DNA from: Oncomelania hupensis
Lineage: Eukaryota > Mollusca > Gastropoda > Littorinimorpha > Pomatiopsidae
NCBI GenBank assembly: GCA_036898135.1
Contig: CM072511.1
Span: 36,423,625 to 36,487,624, forward strand
Length of the DNA: 64,000 bases
Direction: 5' to 3'
Position numbers and translations under genes: made by a program. The number at the start of each line of letters is the position of its first letter. The stretch's first letter is position 1. Below, in pieces: positions 12,101 to 26,200 of the stretch. The notes beneath the pieces are model-generated. The model worked only from the letters and a program-made list of their open reading frames with translations. It was not told the origin of the DNA and made no database searches.

Positions 12101-15100
12101 AATTGTATTCTTTTTCTTAGGTTATTAATATTGAACATATAATTCTTTGATGCATGGTAGATATCAATGAGACACACATACTTTGTAAATTCAAGGTCAT
12201 TTTAGGCCTTGCAAAAACATACAAGAAATAGGCCATCGTACAGTTTAATGGCTGTTTATTTAACCTATAGAATGCAGCAACATTGGTTTATATTATTTGA
12301 TCGCATGCATGAGAGGTCACGTGAAGGTCAAAGTCATCCCAAGGTTAAGGTCATTGAAGGTCAAGGTCATCCAAAGGTCATCGTTTTTTTCTTTTTAGTC
12401 ACAATACAACTTTTTCTGTACTCTTTTTGATTGAACATTTGTGTATTTGAGCTGGAGGTCAAGGCCATCTCAAGAGCATAGAAAGGTCAAAAGCATAGAA
12501 AAATCAAAGTCAGTATTACTTTGCATTTTAATGCCACCGTTTCTTTTCTTCTGGGCACTCATTTTCATGTTAAATATTGCAAGTTCCATAAAGAGCATGT
12601 GAGTCATATAGGCTTTGCCCTTGTAATTTTTTTTTCCTTTTATATTTTTTTAATATCGAGGTTTTATTTTCATTACAATATCATGGAAAACAGAGACCTC
12701 AAACCTCATGGTAATTATTATTATATTAACACCTGCCATATTTATTACCATTCAGAAATCACATTCAGGTAGCCCATACGTATAGTCAAGAAATGAATTC
12801 TATAATACATTTGGTTTTCTTTGATTTTGCTACCTCCCTCAGCAGATTCTTGGATGTCATTCGGCCATGGTGATGATGGTTATCTGTTATTTAATGGTAC
12901 AGGACGCAGTAAATATAAAAATTTCTAAAATAAAAATTTGATTTTCTTTCCGTCTTCAATTAGCGATCTCCCTGCCTTTACACCACCTGTTTGAGTGATG
13001 GATGTGTATTTGGTGTGTGTGAGATGGATGAGACAGGTGAGCGTGTATGTTGGTATAGATCGCCGCGCTTTGAGCCTGATTGATTTGGGGAAAGGCGCGT
13101 ATATAGCATCCTGTATTATTATTATTTAATGACGCAATAAAAATACCTGTTTTTCATGCAGTAAACAAAGGTGATCAATGCTTGTTACAGGTTCATTGGT
13201 TTGAGCAGCAGGTAGTGAAGTCGCGCAGAAAGCGAGATTTTGTTGGTGATGCTCAGAGCCAGACCTATGAGTTGAATGACCCATACTATTCCAACCAGTG
13301 GTATTTGGTAAGTTTCTTGCATCATTCTTGTTTGCTATTATAACAAAAGCTTAGAGTAATAACCAACTGTTATAATATAGCAACAAGCGATACAGTAATG
13401 ACTTCCACTTAAAGCATTCTGTTGTTATATATATTATTAGACTCATCAGTCAGTCAATCAAACTACATACACATATAGTTTAAATTGTTTTTATCTAACT
13501 AGTATAAGTGGTCTGTTTACTGTCTACTTTGACTAAGTTTGACACAATCTTTTGAGATAGCCTCTGAGATGTGTCTACCATTAACATAACTTTTTGATCA
13601 CATTACCTTATACCTGTTCCTGTCCACATGTTTTCATATTTATTTGACATATGTCATAAAGCTGCATTACTCCATCCTATCCTATCCTATCCCGTAACTC
13701 GAAGGTTGTTTAACCAGAGTACTCCTTCTTTCTCTGTCAGCAACCCTCATGGCTTCGCTAAGTGTCAAGCCAGTCCATTCTTGTATGTTGTCATCCCACC
13801 TCTTTTTCTGTCTCCCTCTTCTTCTGCCTCCTTGCACAGTGGCTTGCAGGATGGACTTTGTATGGCCTGTTGCTCTGGTGATGTGGCCATACCATTGGAG
13901 TTTCCATGTAATAATAGTATGATCATTAAGCATAATAAGCATATATAATATATTTTTATAAGCATAATAATAAGATAATCATTACTATCGTCCTTGCTGT
14001 TATCATCACCATTTGTTGTTTTTTTTAATGAGAATGTTTAGTAACAGACTGTAATGATAATTATGTGCTATAATGTATTATTTGCGTGCTTTCTATTTTT
14101 CAGCATGGAGGGGGCCATGGAGGGTTTGATATGAATGTGATTTCTGCCTGGAAGAGAGGTTACTCTGGTAAAAATATTGTGGTGTCCATTTTGGATGATG
14201 GAATTGAGCGTGACCATCCTGATCTTATTGCAAACTATGTGAGTATCTTATTTTAACCTTTGATGCCAATGTGTATGTGTTTGTATGGTTATCTTCAAAA
14301 TTACAATGGCTAATTGGATATAGTACTGCTCCGTTCTCAAACAGTTTTGTTTCTTACTTTTCTCCTTGTTTCAATTGTTCAATTGTTTCAATTGTTCTGT
14401 TGTCTTGTTTGTGGTTTTGGAGGTCATAGGATATAAAAACCCCTTGGGGTCATGAGCAATCTTGCCACTGTAGATTGTTCTAACCTATAAAGGGTACAGT
14501 GAAAGCCCCAGTTGAAAACCTGTCTTGCCTTTGTAGGCATGACAAATTAACTGCGGCAACAGTTCCCCCCGTTGGAGTGCCGGGGGTTTCAGTATAAATA
14601 GTATCCCCACTTTCTGGAAATTTAGTGCTTTAAATTCCCACTGTCGCTGTCTTCCTCATTTGCTCTTTCCCATTCCCGATCTGTCCTACCACTCTGCTAT
14701 ACTATATTCTTCTTCGCTAGATCAATGACCTACCTTTTTTCTTGAAAACTCTTCCTGGACAAGACTCCTTGTTTGTGTATGAGGTCTGTTGGATCAGCTT
14801 GGGAATGTTGGACGCTTTCTGCCGGGTGGTCACTAGGGCTTCCTATGAATGTACTATTTAGCACTATAGGCATTTTATATGTATGTTTTTTTGTTGATGA
14901 TTTATAATGATGTTTGTATTCTGTTTTTGTAATCGGGGAGTTCGCGTAGTTGAGGTCAACCCTCAGCCGTCCCTCGCGTGGGATGTCTTTATTGTAAAGT
15001 GACTGGCCGGTGGAGGGCATTCAATTTTCCCACTGGGGTTGTTTCAACAGATCTTTTATGCGGATCGGGGGTTGTCCGGTCCTGATTTGGCTCGGAAGAG

Positions 15101-18100
15101 TCCGCTGGACCTAAAGCAATAATAAATCAATCAATCAATAGGATATAAAAAGCTAGTTGTTGCTGGATTTGGCTGCATTTCTGTTTATTTCAACACATTT
15201 TTGCAGCATGGTTGGTAAAAAGAACTTGTGACAAAGCATTAGTTTGGTCAATTGTGAGCTTATACCTGTATTTGGGATGCAGGACTTGGGGCATAAAATA
15301 ATTTGATCACTAATAGTCTTAATATAACCAGGCGTGAACAGACATAACATTAAAAGGCTGAATTGGCCCAATCTTATCATGAGCTAAAATGGACTATACA
15401 TATAGGAATTTCATTTTGTTGGTCAACCAGATGTTTCTGCAGCAGTTGGCTTTTTGCATTTTTCACTGCAACCACTCCCAAAACACACAGTGGGCAAATA
15501 ATTGTATTGATCAGCAGATAGGCTATAGAGAAGTTATGTTTCTACATGACAGTCATTTAGGCTTGGGACAGATGTGTGGCTTCTCAGCTAAGATTTAACT
15601 TTTCTGAGGGAACACTAATTCTGACCATTTAAGGTTAGGGTTTAATGATAGTTGAACATTGTCTGGCTGTCATTTGTGCCTAGTGTATATGAACACAGCT
15701 GTTGACAGAATCGATTTGATAGATAAAATGTCAATTTATCTTCTTTTTTTTTGTTTTACGTGTTCACTATAGGTTTTTGTTCATATGTTCTGTGTAGGTG
15801 ATGGTATGGTTTATAATTGCTGCAGGTATTAGTTATATTAGTGACAGTTGTATTGTTAATCAAAAAAGAAAAAAAGTAACCAAATTTATTAAAAGCTGTG
15901 AATCAGAATGTATTACTCATGCCAGATGTTTTTGTGTGATTAGAGTATTACCGTCAGATTGTCTTATTTGCATATATATATTAAATTTGATGGCTTTCTT
16001 AATGTTTACGTTGCCATAAGATAATTTCTTTGTCTGTAACATCAAAGACTCGGACATGTGTGAAGCTCAGAATTGTTACTGTGATAATTTCAAACCCTTT
16101 GAGCATTCTGATCTGTAGAGCATCTAACTCTGATATAAATATCTTTTTAGTTTGTTGGTCTTTGATGTTCAACAGATTTTGGACCTTGAAAATTCGTTGA
16201 TGGTAGCAGGATTAGTGGTAATTTTGTTTTGTTTTGATGATGGTAGAATGTTATTCTTAGTCTTAGGTCACTTCTGTGTTTAAAACTCAAAGGTATGCTG
16301 CATCCACTCTGTATGAACAATTTGCATCTAAGCTTTTTATCATACTAAGTATACTAGTAGAAAACCATTCTCAACGCTTCATCATTGTGTTGTATTTTTC
16401 ATCAGTTATAATTCTCTTACCCCCCTGAAGAGTGTCATTAAAGTTATATTCATTCACGTGTCAGTAGGCTTTGACATTGACTTATGTTTTGGGGTTATAT
16501 AATTTCAGCCAAATTAAAATCCTCTTTTTTTGTTCTGATACACACTGGCACACACAAACTATACTATATCACACTCTTACAATCTTGCATATCTTGCATA
16601 CATACCTTCACACACGCACACACACACCTACACACACTTGTATACACACAGACTTTTATTGTCTTTTCTTTAACTTTCTGAGATTCAGCTGGCTTCTCAT
16701 TCAGAAAGCATTACCTGGATTGGTAATTTTATCATGTTCCTTGAGAATGGAATGATTAGTTTCATAACAGTGTACTCAAGTTAGAAATTAGTATTTCTGT
16801 AAACTGTGGTATTAATTGAAACTGAAATAATGGAAAGCAATTGCAGTGATGTTGCTAGAAATTTTCAGCATAGGCCATTTGGCCGATTCAGTCACAAACC
16901 TTTAGGACATTTTAAAAATCTTTCGGCCATCACTTTGACTTTTTTCTAACACCAAACAAGAGGCCACTGATAAGTTTCGTTTTCTTTTTCAGCGGCATTT
17001 AGAAAACAAAATGTTTTATTGCTGGAAGCGCGCCGTTCACAATAAGGGGAGTTACTCTAACTCTTTGTTGATGCATGTGTCGTCTGCTTGGAGCTTCCGA
17101 TACGCGATGTTCGCCAATAACTCATAACACCTTTTTTTATCCGATAGGAAATTAATATGGCCAGAAGCAATAACTACAAAACAGACATGAGACAAGCAAA
17201 CAAAAAACAGACAAAGGGTGGTCGATTGAGGCATAAAACTTTAGGACAGTGGGCCGATCAGAACATGACTCTTTCGGACATTTTGGAATTTTATCGGTGA
17301 ATGGCCGATTTGCCAACGAAAACGACATCACTGAATTGTGAAAATCCTGTTTATTATTTGTGTTTCATTTTGCCTCTACTGACTCAAATACTTGAACCCT
17401 GTCAACCATCATTGGCATGGAATTGTAGAGCTCATGTAGATTATGTAATTCATTTAAGTTCAATGAAAACAGAATCTGAACCGTTCTTCCTTTATTGGAC
17501 TTTAATAAGCGAAAATTTGACAAGTAAAAGGCATGCAAAATACAGCAAGAATCTTGGTGGGGGGGGGTTTTCTCTGTAATTAGAGAAAATCTTACTTCTT
17601 TAAACTATATATATATATATAATTTTCTCTATAAAGAGAACAAAAAGAAGACCCTTGCAGAAAATTACTGTATTTTTCATGCCTTTTATTGACAATGTCA
17701 GCCTATGTGTTCATCCATCCACCTACCAGCCTACTCCAACACCACCCCAAATTTTCTTTCACAGATTTGTATGTGAGGTAAGTCCTAAATAGTCCAAAAA
17801 TGGACTTTGAAGTGACCTTGACCCTAAGCTATGAGAGATAAAAAGTGTAAACTTGTTGTATTTAGAGATGATAGATTGATCTTTCATATTTCTGCTTTTT
17901 CGTTGATCTTGAAGGTCAAGGTCATTTTAGGCCTTGCAAAAACATACAAAAAATAGGTAATCATATAGTGGAATGGCTCTATTTAACCCATAGTGTGCAG
18001 CAACATTGCGTTATTTGATCATACTTGATTATGATAGGTTACATGAATGTCAAGGTCATCCCAAAGTCAAGGTCACTGAAGATCAAGGTCATCCCAAGGT

Positions 18101-20180
18101 CACCTTTTGGCATAATACAAGTTTTGCTGTAGTTTATTTGATCATACATGAGTGTATTTGGAGCTGAACACGGCTGTTCATAAGCGGTACTTTCAGGCTG
18201 TGGCTAAAAGTAACCCTTGTGCTGTCCCTTATCGCTGGCTGAACTGCTTGTAGACGCTGGCTGTGCATGGGTTTCGCACGGCAAGGCCTGCTGGCGTGGC
18301 TAAAAATAGCTTACAGCTGGTGGCTGAAAGTTTACTTTCAGTGAAGGAAGTTTCAGCCGTGCGAAGGTCAAGATCATCTCAAGTACAGACAGATCAAAGT
18401 CTGTATCATTTTGTATTTCAATGCCACTGTTTCATTTGGTTTGTTTTTTCCGGACAGTCATTTTCATCGTAAATATTGCAAGTTCTAATACTAATACGTA
18501 ATAGAAGCATCTGATCCATACTAGTCCCTTCTAGTTTGTTAAACTTTTTTTACTTATTCAAGCTTCTTGAGGAAGAAATGGCAGAATTCTATATATCTGA
18601 TTTGTATGGGCATAGATAATTTTGTTGATTGCTACATTTTTCTTGATTGGTTTGGTTTTTGGCAGGATCCCTATGCAAGTTACGATGTAAATGGACAAGA
18701 CAATGACCCAATGCCAAGATACGATGAAACAGATGAAAACAGGTAGGACTTGCACTTGTGTCATAACTGCAATATTGATTAAATTTAGGTGGTTTGGCAA
18801 AGTTGTATGGCAAGCATACTTGGACTACTGTTGTTATTGTAGTTGTTATTGTTGTTCACATACATTTGAGTGAATATTGATGAAATGTTAAAAAGTGTTC
18901 AGTTTGCTGTGCAAAATTGGGGTCAACTGTCTTGAGTTGAGCTAGCTGTTTTTTAGATCATGGGAAACCATTAGCCATATTTAATCTGGCAGATAATGTT
19001 GGGTTTTCATTGGATCCTTGTTTAGTAAGACAGCAGGAAACCACCCTTGCTTTCAACAAACATTAATATGCTTTCTTGCATCCCTCTCTCCACCACCCTT
19101 CCCTTTTCCAACATTTGAATCCATTTTTTAGCAGACAGACAAACAGACTTCTATCTTGCTGTCTGTCACATGTGGTGTTTGTCCTCTACCTTGCTGTATG
19201 TCACCTGTGATGTTTGTGAGAAAATTAGTGTTAAATAGAACATGACTTCCCTGCCGTTTACTTGATTGGCACATGAACAGTTATGTTGGCATTGTCTTTT
19301 TTTCATTTATCCACTAATATCCCAAGAAGCAGAGACAAGAATAAATGGACAAATGCAATTTAACTGTTATCGATTATTTGATTTTCTGTTTCCTGTATCT
19401 GTTTAGTTTTAATTCACCTCTTTGGTTAAGAAAACAAAACAAAAAATTCTTACGTCCAATTTGATAAACAGATCTTTCCCTTCAGCAAACACTTCTGTAT
19501 GTTGTAGTGGATTTTCCAGAAAAATTAAGGATGTGATGTCCTGTATCGGTAACTTTTATCCGATTGAACTGCTGCTTTAGTTTTAAACTAGGGAAGATAA
19601 TGCAGAAAGGGACTGCTTTTACAAAATGAGGCATATAAATACAGGTCTCTTGTGTGCCTATGCACAAAGGCAGCAAAAAATATGGGAGAACCTTTACTAC
19701 AAAGTTTTAGCACAGATTTTTCCACCCTCTGATTAAACAATATTTTAGTCTTGTTTTGTAGTGTATAAAGTGATATTATATCATACAGTGATGTATTTTT
19801 TGTATTGCACTGATCTATACCTGCACTTTTGCCTAGTGTTAATATTTTTGTTGTTTCTTGTGTAGTCATGACATTTATCAGGAGCACTGTAATACACCCT
19901 CATTATCTTGATGGAGTGCTGTCCTTCCATTGATAAACTAGTCGTGTCTGGACAAAAAAATCTTCCGAGTTTCACCCTAGATGAAAAATCAATAAAACCA
20001 GTTATCAGTGGTTGCCTCTGTTTTGTGAGAGTCAGCCATGTTAATTAGAATTATGTACAGAGAATGGACACAAAAGGGGTTGATAATAATGTTAGGCTTG
20101 TTTGGAGGCAGGTTCTTAAGAAAATGTCATATTTGTAATCTTCAGGTCAGAAAGGATCTGATGATGGATTTTACATTGTA

Positions 20181-20236
<56 letters not shown>

Positions 20237-23200
20237 ACTGATGATGATTTATGGGTTTATAAAGGATATTGTCTCATAAAATGAGTTACTTGCTTTTATC
20301 GTAAGATGTTTGGAGAGGGAATGAGAGGTGGATATTGACTCTAATTGAGAGTGTGTGTTTCTCATAGCATCTTTTTACGTTGTAATATTGAGAGTTCCTA
20401 CAGTACCTGAACAGCAGGTATTGGTTGTTCAGAGCAGATAGCAAAGAAACCTGATTTGTGTGTGTGTGTGTGTGTGTGTAGATTTCATTTTAAAACTGGC
20501 TCAAGTAGGAAAATCATAAATTCAATTGAACTGACGCAATGAAGCGCTTCTTTTTTCATGTAGATTGATCAGAGAGATTTTTAAAAAATGATTTATACTA
20601 TAATTACACTGTTTTCAAGGAGTTTTCAAGGTTTACACAACATTACTGTTCGGTGTGCTTTCACAGAAGATATTTGGTATATGACCTGGCAGTAGTATTA
20701 TGTTATGCTTAGAACATTTACACAGATGTTTGAATATAAACTTGCTGCTGTGTTATTTTGATGTCACGATGACCTTTAACACAGAAACTGGTTTTAATAT
20801 GACCTGGCAATGGCATTGTGCAGTTAATATCCTTAGTGCTAAACCTTTTGTGCAGTTTTTTTTTTAAACGTTTTTTTTTTTTTTTAGTAATTATTTCTTT
20901 AATAGTTTACCTAGTGGGTGTTGAATGGTTAATCTCACCGTCAACTGTTCTTAATTTATACAATGGTGTCTCTTCTTTCAGGCATGGAACTCGCTGTGCA
21001 GGTGAAGTGTCTGCTATGGCCAATAATTCTCAGTGTGCAGTCGGTGTTGCCTTCAACTCCAAAATAGGCGGTCAGTTATTTTTGTATTTGCAAGGAGGGG
21101 AAGAGAGGTGTGTTCGGATGGAGGGTAAGCGAGATGGAGAGGTACAAGGGGAAGAAGAGGAGGTGGGTGTGCAGAGGAGCCTACCGTGCGCGCTGGCACG
21201 TATTTTTACGAATTTTCAACATAAAATACGACAATATGAGCAATTCCTTTAAAATACGCATTTTCGTGGTGTTTTTCACACTGATTTTATATATGTTCCG
21301 ATCTGCTATTTCCTTTACTTGCTGACCCTACAGCGCATGCGCAAAAGTGAAATCTCGTGCGTGAGAGGTAGTGCGAGACTTTGTATCCGCCATTGTGCTA
21401 AACATGGTGTCGCGAAAGCGTTTACACGAGAGTGACGATGAGAGCGAGTCTGAAAAAAAGCGGGGTAAGGTTGCAAGTAAGCAAAAAGCGCGACAACATT
21501 TCTTACACGAATACCGTGAACGTTTTTGAGGAATAATCGAATCTTCGAAAGGAGTTCATTATGCTCACTGCAGCAAAGAGTTCAGCATTGCTCTGCATAC
21601 GACATTCAGCGACACTTAGATTAGGTATTACGGACGAACATTTTATTTTGGTTCAGGATGTTTTATTTTGTTTTTATTATATAGTACAAACCTTTAGAAG
21701 ATTAAAAAAGTTTAAATTGTTAAAATCGGTCAATATTAAGGCACTCATTTAATTGTTCAAAAATAAAACGTGTTTTTCCCAAAATTGGCTCAGGTGTCTG
21801 AAATTAATACAAAGTGGATAAAAAGGCACTGTATTTACACAACAAAATGCAGAACATTCTAGTATGCTCAGAAAACAAAAAGTATTGCTAGTTTCAGCAG
21901 AACATACGAAAAAAATGATGCATTTATATATATTCATAATTCATATTAATTAATTGAAATTGGACAATATGAAGTTCTTTTTTTTTGGGGGGGGGGGTAG
22001 GGGGGAGGGGGGTTATGGAGTAAAATACAACACAAAAAATAATATATTAGTGTGCATTTGTGACCATAATTTATTGAGTTCTATATTATTTTGTTTCATG
22101 AGGATTAAAATGGTGAGCTAGCTGGAATTAGTATGAATTGATGTTTTGTGAATGTGGCAATTTTCATGACAATAATTCTTTGATCAAATGTTGCGAGTTG
22201 CGTGAAATCTGACATTACACAAAATACACATTTTGCATGCAGCCAGTGCACAAATGGTCAGACTGGGGGGTAGGCACCTCTGGGTGTGTAAAGGGGGGTT
22301 GGTGGGAGAGAGGGGAGACAGAAAGAAAGATACTAATTTGAGGGGGAAATTAGATAGTGATAGAAGGAGATAATAAAATAAGCATGTACTGTATGTGACA
22401 TGTGTCATGTAATTGAGGTTCAGTTAAGAGGGGGGAGAGGGAAGGGGGGATGTTTGCCTTTTGCAGAATTTTGCTTGTTGCAGCTGTCTAGTTGTAATTC
22501 ATAGTGTGTACGTTTACATAAATAGGCCTATTATACAGAGCTGTAAATATACATGTAACATCCATACCTGTGGGTGCAATACAATGTTGACTTAGAAGGG
22601 AAAGGTTTACTGCAAAGTTCTGCCTCTCTTTCTCGGTGTTTGTGTGTGTATATGAGAGGGTGATATTTTATTGCATGTTCTTTTTTCTTTTTTTTTTTTT
22701 TAAAAATATAAACTAGGTTTTTATGTTATGTTATCCTTTTAATTGTAATCAGTCGTTCTGTTCGTTATAAAAAGAAAAGTATATTTGTATATGTTTGAAG
22801 ATGATAAAAGTTTGTATTCATTTTTGTGGTCATGGGGTTGGTGAAAGGAGAGGTATGACAAAAGGAAAGGAAATGAACAAACTGAGAGGACAAAGACAGA
22901 ATTATATAATCAGCTTGTCAGAACAAGAGAGAGAGGCAAGAAGACCAGAGGAAAAGAATGCAGGATGAGGGAAGGGAGAGAAGTAATGGAAAAAAACGGA
23001 AAAGAAGTAGAGGGAGATAAAAGGAAAGAAATATTAGAAAGAAAGAAATATTGTTCAAACAGTTGCATTAAAGCCAAGAATAAATAAAGGGGATGGGGGG
23101 ATCAAAAGAAATAATCAGTCAGTACAAGCAATCAACCACTACCATAAACACTAATTGTGTTCAACCAGAAATGAAAACCAAGCCAACTAGCTTGTGCGGA

Positions 23201-26200
23201 TAAACAAATTGTGCATCCTTGTTCAGATTCTTTAATGGTGCTAACACCAGTCTGATATTATACCGATCTTCAGTGTTAGCACCATTAAAGAATATGAACA
23301 ACATGCACAATTTGTTTATCCGCACAAGCTATTGTTAGTGTAAATACTCCACTCATTTATTGATAAAGGCTATAATTGTGCTAATGTACTTGTTTTAGGT
23401 GTACGAATGCTGGACGGTGATGTGTTTGATGCTGTGGAGGCAGCCTCGCTCAGTTTCAATCGATCCCACATCGACATCTATTCAGCTAGCTGGGGACCTG
23501 ATGACGATGGGCGCGTGGTTGATGGACCAGGACCATTGGCTAAGAAGGCTTTTGAGAACGGCATCAAACTGGTAAAGATGTGCTTGGAGGAGAAACACTA
23601 TTATTTGTTGGTCAATAACATGCTTTTTTGAGTCATTTCTGTCAACAAAATGTATTATGTCCGGAAGAATTTTATTCTTTTTGTTTTTAATGAAAAAAAG
23701 GGGAGGGGAGTGAGAGGGGGGGGGGAGGCGAGGGGGCATTGTGAGTCATAACAAAACAAAATGTGTCTTAAATCATAATTTTCTTTTTCTGAACTCTTTT
23801 TTTCTAATGATTCTGTACTGTTTGTTTCTGATCTTACTGTAGGGTCGGGATGGCAAAGGCTCGATCTTTGTGTGGGCATCAGGGAACGGTGGCAGCGCCC
23901 AAGACTCCTGTAACTGCGATGGCTATGCTAACAGCATCTACACCCTCTCCATCTCCTCTACCTCTGAGCATGGCACCAAACCCTGGTACCTGGAGGAGTG
24001 CTCTTCCACACTGGCCACTACATACAGCAGTGGAGCCTACAATGAGAAACAAATTGTAAGTACTCTTTGAGGAGGAGGGCGAAGATTGTTTATTTCACTC
24101 TTTCTGTGCTTTGCTACACTATACAGGGTGGAGAATTTTCCGCGGAAGGCATTTGCATTTCCGAGAAAAAAATATTGAGTTCCGAGTGTGAGAAGCTGAG
24201 GGGCTACCCTTTACTGGGCATAACGGCCAAAAGCGGCCAAAGGTCTAAACAGGCAAAACGTCCAAAAGCGTCCGTATCAACCATGTGGTTATATTCTCGC
24301 GTTGTTTGAAAGATTGCGAGACTTCCGGCAATTGACTTCCGGTTTATTCTGTTGTGAAAACATTCGACTGCATTTCCACAAGTTTTCTCTGTGATGCGTT
24401 CGTTTTTTCGATTTTTTATTTTCAAATTTTCTTGTGTGTGTGTCTAAAATGGATGGTTTGGATTCTTCGACTGATGAAGGGGAGTTTACAGGCTTCCATT
24501 TATCAGACATTAAAGTGAGAGAAATGGACTTGGAGTCGGAGGAAGAGATCGGTACTGACATTAGACAATTAGTGTCAGTAGTGTGCATGCATACGATCTT
24601 TCAGACTGGCATGAAAGTGAAGAAGAGGGGGCTTGTTTGGACTTTTTAAAACTTTTTTTTTTGTATACACATGGGAGTAATAAAAAACAAGACATGACAA
24701 GAAAAGTATAAAAAGGTAGATAATCAAAATAGAATTTATTTCTGTTCATTTTGCATTTTATTTCCTTTAAATCTAGACACTAGTCACTAATACCTAAGAT
24801 GTGGTGTTTTTACTAACGTACCCCTAAATATCTCTAAAATTATAAAAATTCTTTTCTTGCCTGTTTACAGCTAAAAAATAGACAAACGTGTGCCCAGTAA
24901 AATTGGAAATGTGGAGTTTGTGTGTAACAGTGGTGGACCTCAAACTTTGTTAGTCCTGCAAATCAAGATTCTTAACTTTTTTGAAAGACATGTGCATAAA
25001 ACATTCTTTCTTTTTTGTGTGTTTCTATTCATGTTTACTTTTTGCTTTCAGGAGAGGCCCTAAATTACTTTCAAAATTGCATAAATTCATTTTCTTCCAG
25101 GGGGCGAATACCGGGGCTTGGCCCTTGGGCCCCGGCTGGATTTTAGAGATTTCTTGATTCAGTTGTTCTCCACCCTGACTATACCGCAGTGCCTGTGCAC
25201 AACTCTTTTATACTGACATACGTATACGCGCACTTTTACTTTCAAAAGTCGTAGTGTGTAGACTCAACATAGTGTACTAAAACTAAGGTGGAAAAACCTC
25301 TTATATTTTCATTTTTAGAGTACTCTCACAACCTTCGTCTGGCATTGACTACTGCTGTTTTAAAGAGAGGGCTTCTAACATGGAATGGCTGCTAAAAAGT
25401 GTTACTAGTGGACAAAGTGGTGAAGAAGAAATTGATGAAGATGATGAGTAATTCCAGCGCTGTAGGTACATGCTGCTGTTAAAGGGAGGTAACGCTGTTT
25501 CCCAGAACAATTGATCAGAGAAAGATCTATTTATTGAATTGTTGCCTCCATTACACTATAGCTTTTTTCTGTGGGAATCAGATGTGCAAATTTAAGGAGA
25601 GGTAGGAGGGTGGGGGTGTATTTTTGACTCACATGCATGGCAATGTAAGTCTCAGTACTCCTCCCTCCCCCCCCCCCCCACCTTCCGCACTCCACAAAAA
25701 AAAATAAAAAAAAAAATTCAGGATTTTTGCAAAAACATACCAAAAAAATATGTAATCGTACAGTGGAATGGTTCTATTTAACCCATAGTGTGCAACAACA
25801 TTGGGTTATTTGATCAGACATGCATGTCAAGGTCAAGATCATTGAAGGTCAAGGTCATCCATAGGTCACTGTTTGTTTGGAATAATATAACTTTTGCTGA
25901 AGTGTTTTTGATAGTACATGTGTATTTTAAGCCGGAGGTGAAGGTCATCTCAAGGTCAAGAGCATAGAAAGACAAAATTCGATATTGCTTTGCATTTTAA
26001 TGCTATGGTTTTATGTTGTTTTCTCTGGGAACTTATTTTCATGTTAAATATTATTTATTTATTGATAAGGAGCATGTGAGTCATATGAGCAATGCTCTTC
26101 TAGTTTTTAAATAAATCGGTAAATAGCAAAGATAATTATATAAAACTTGCTGTTGGTTAGTCCATTCTAATTTCTCTGTGGATCTAAACTTTGAAGTCTC

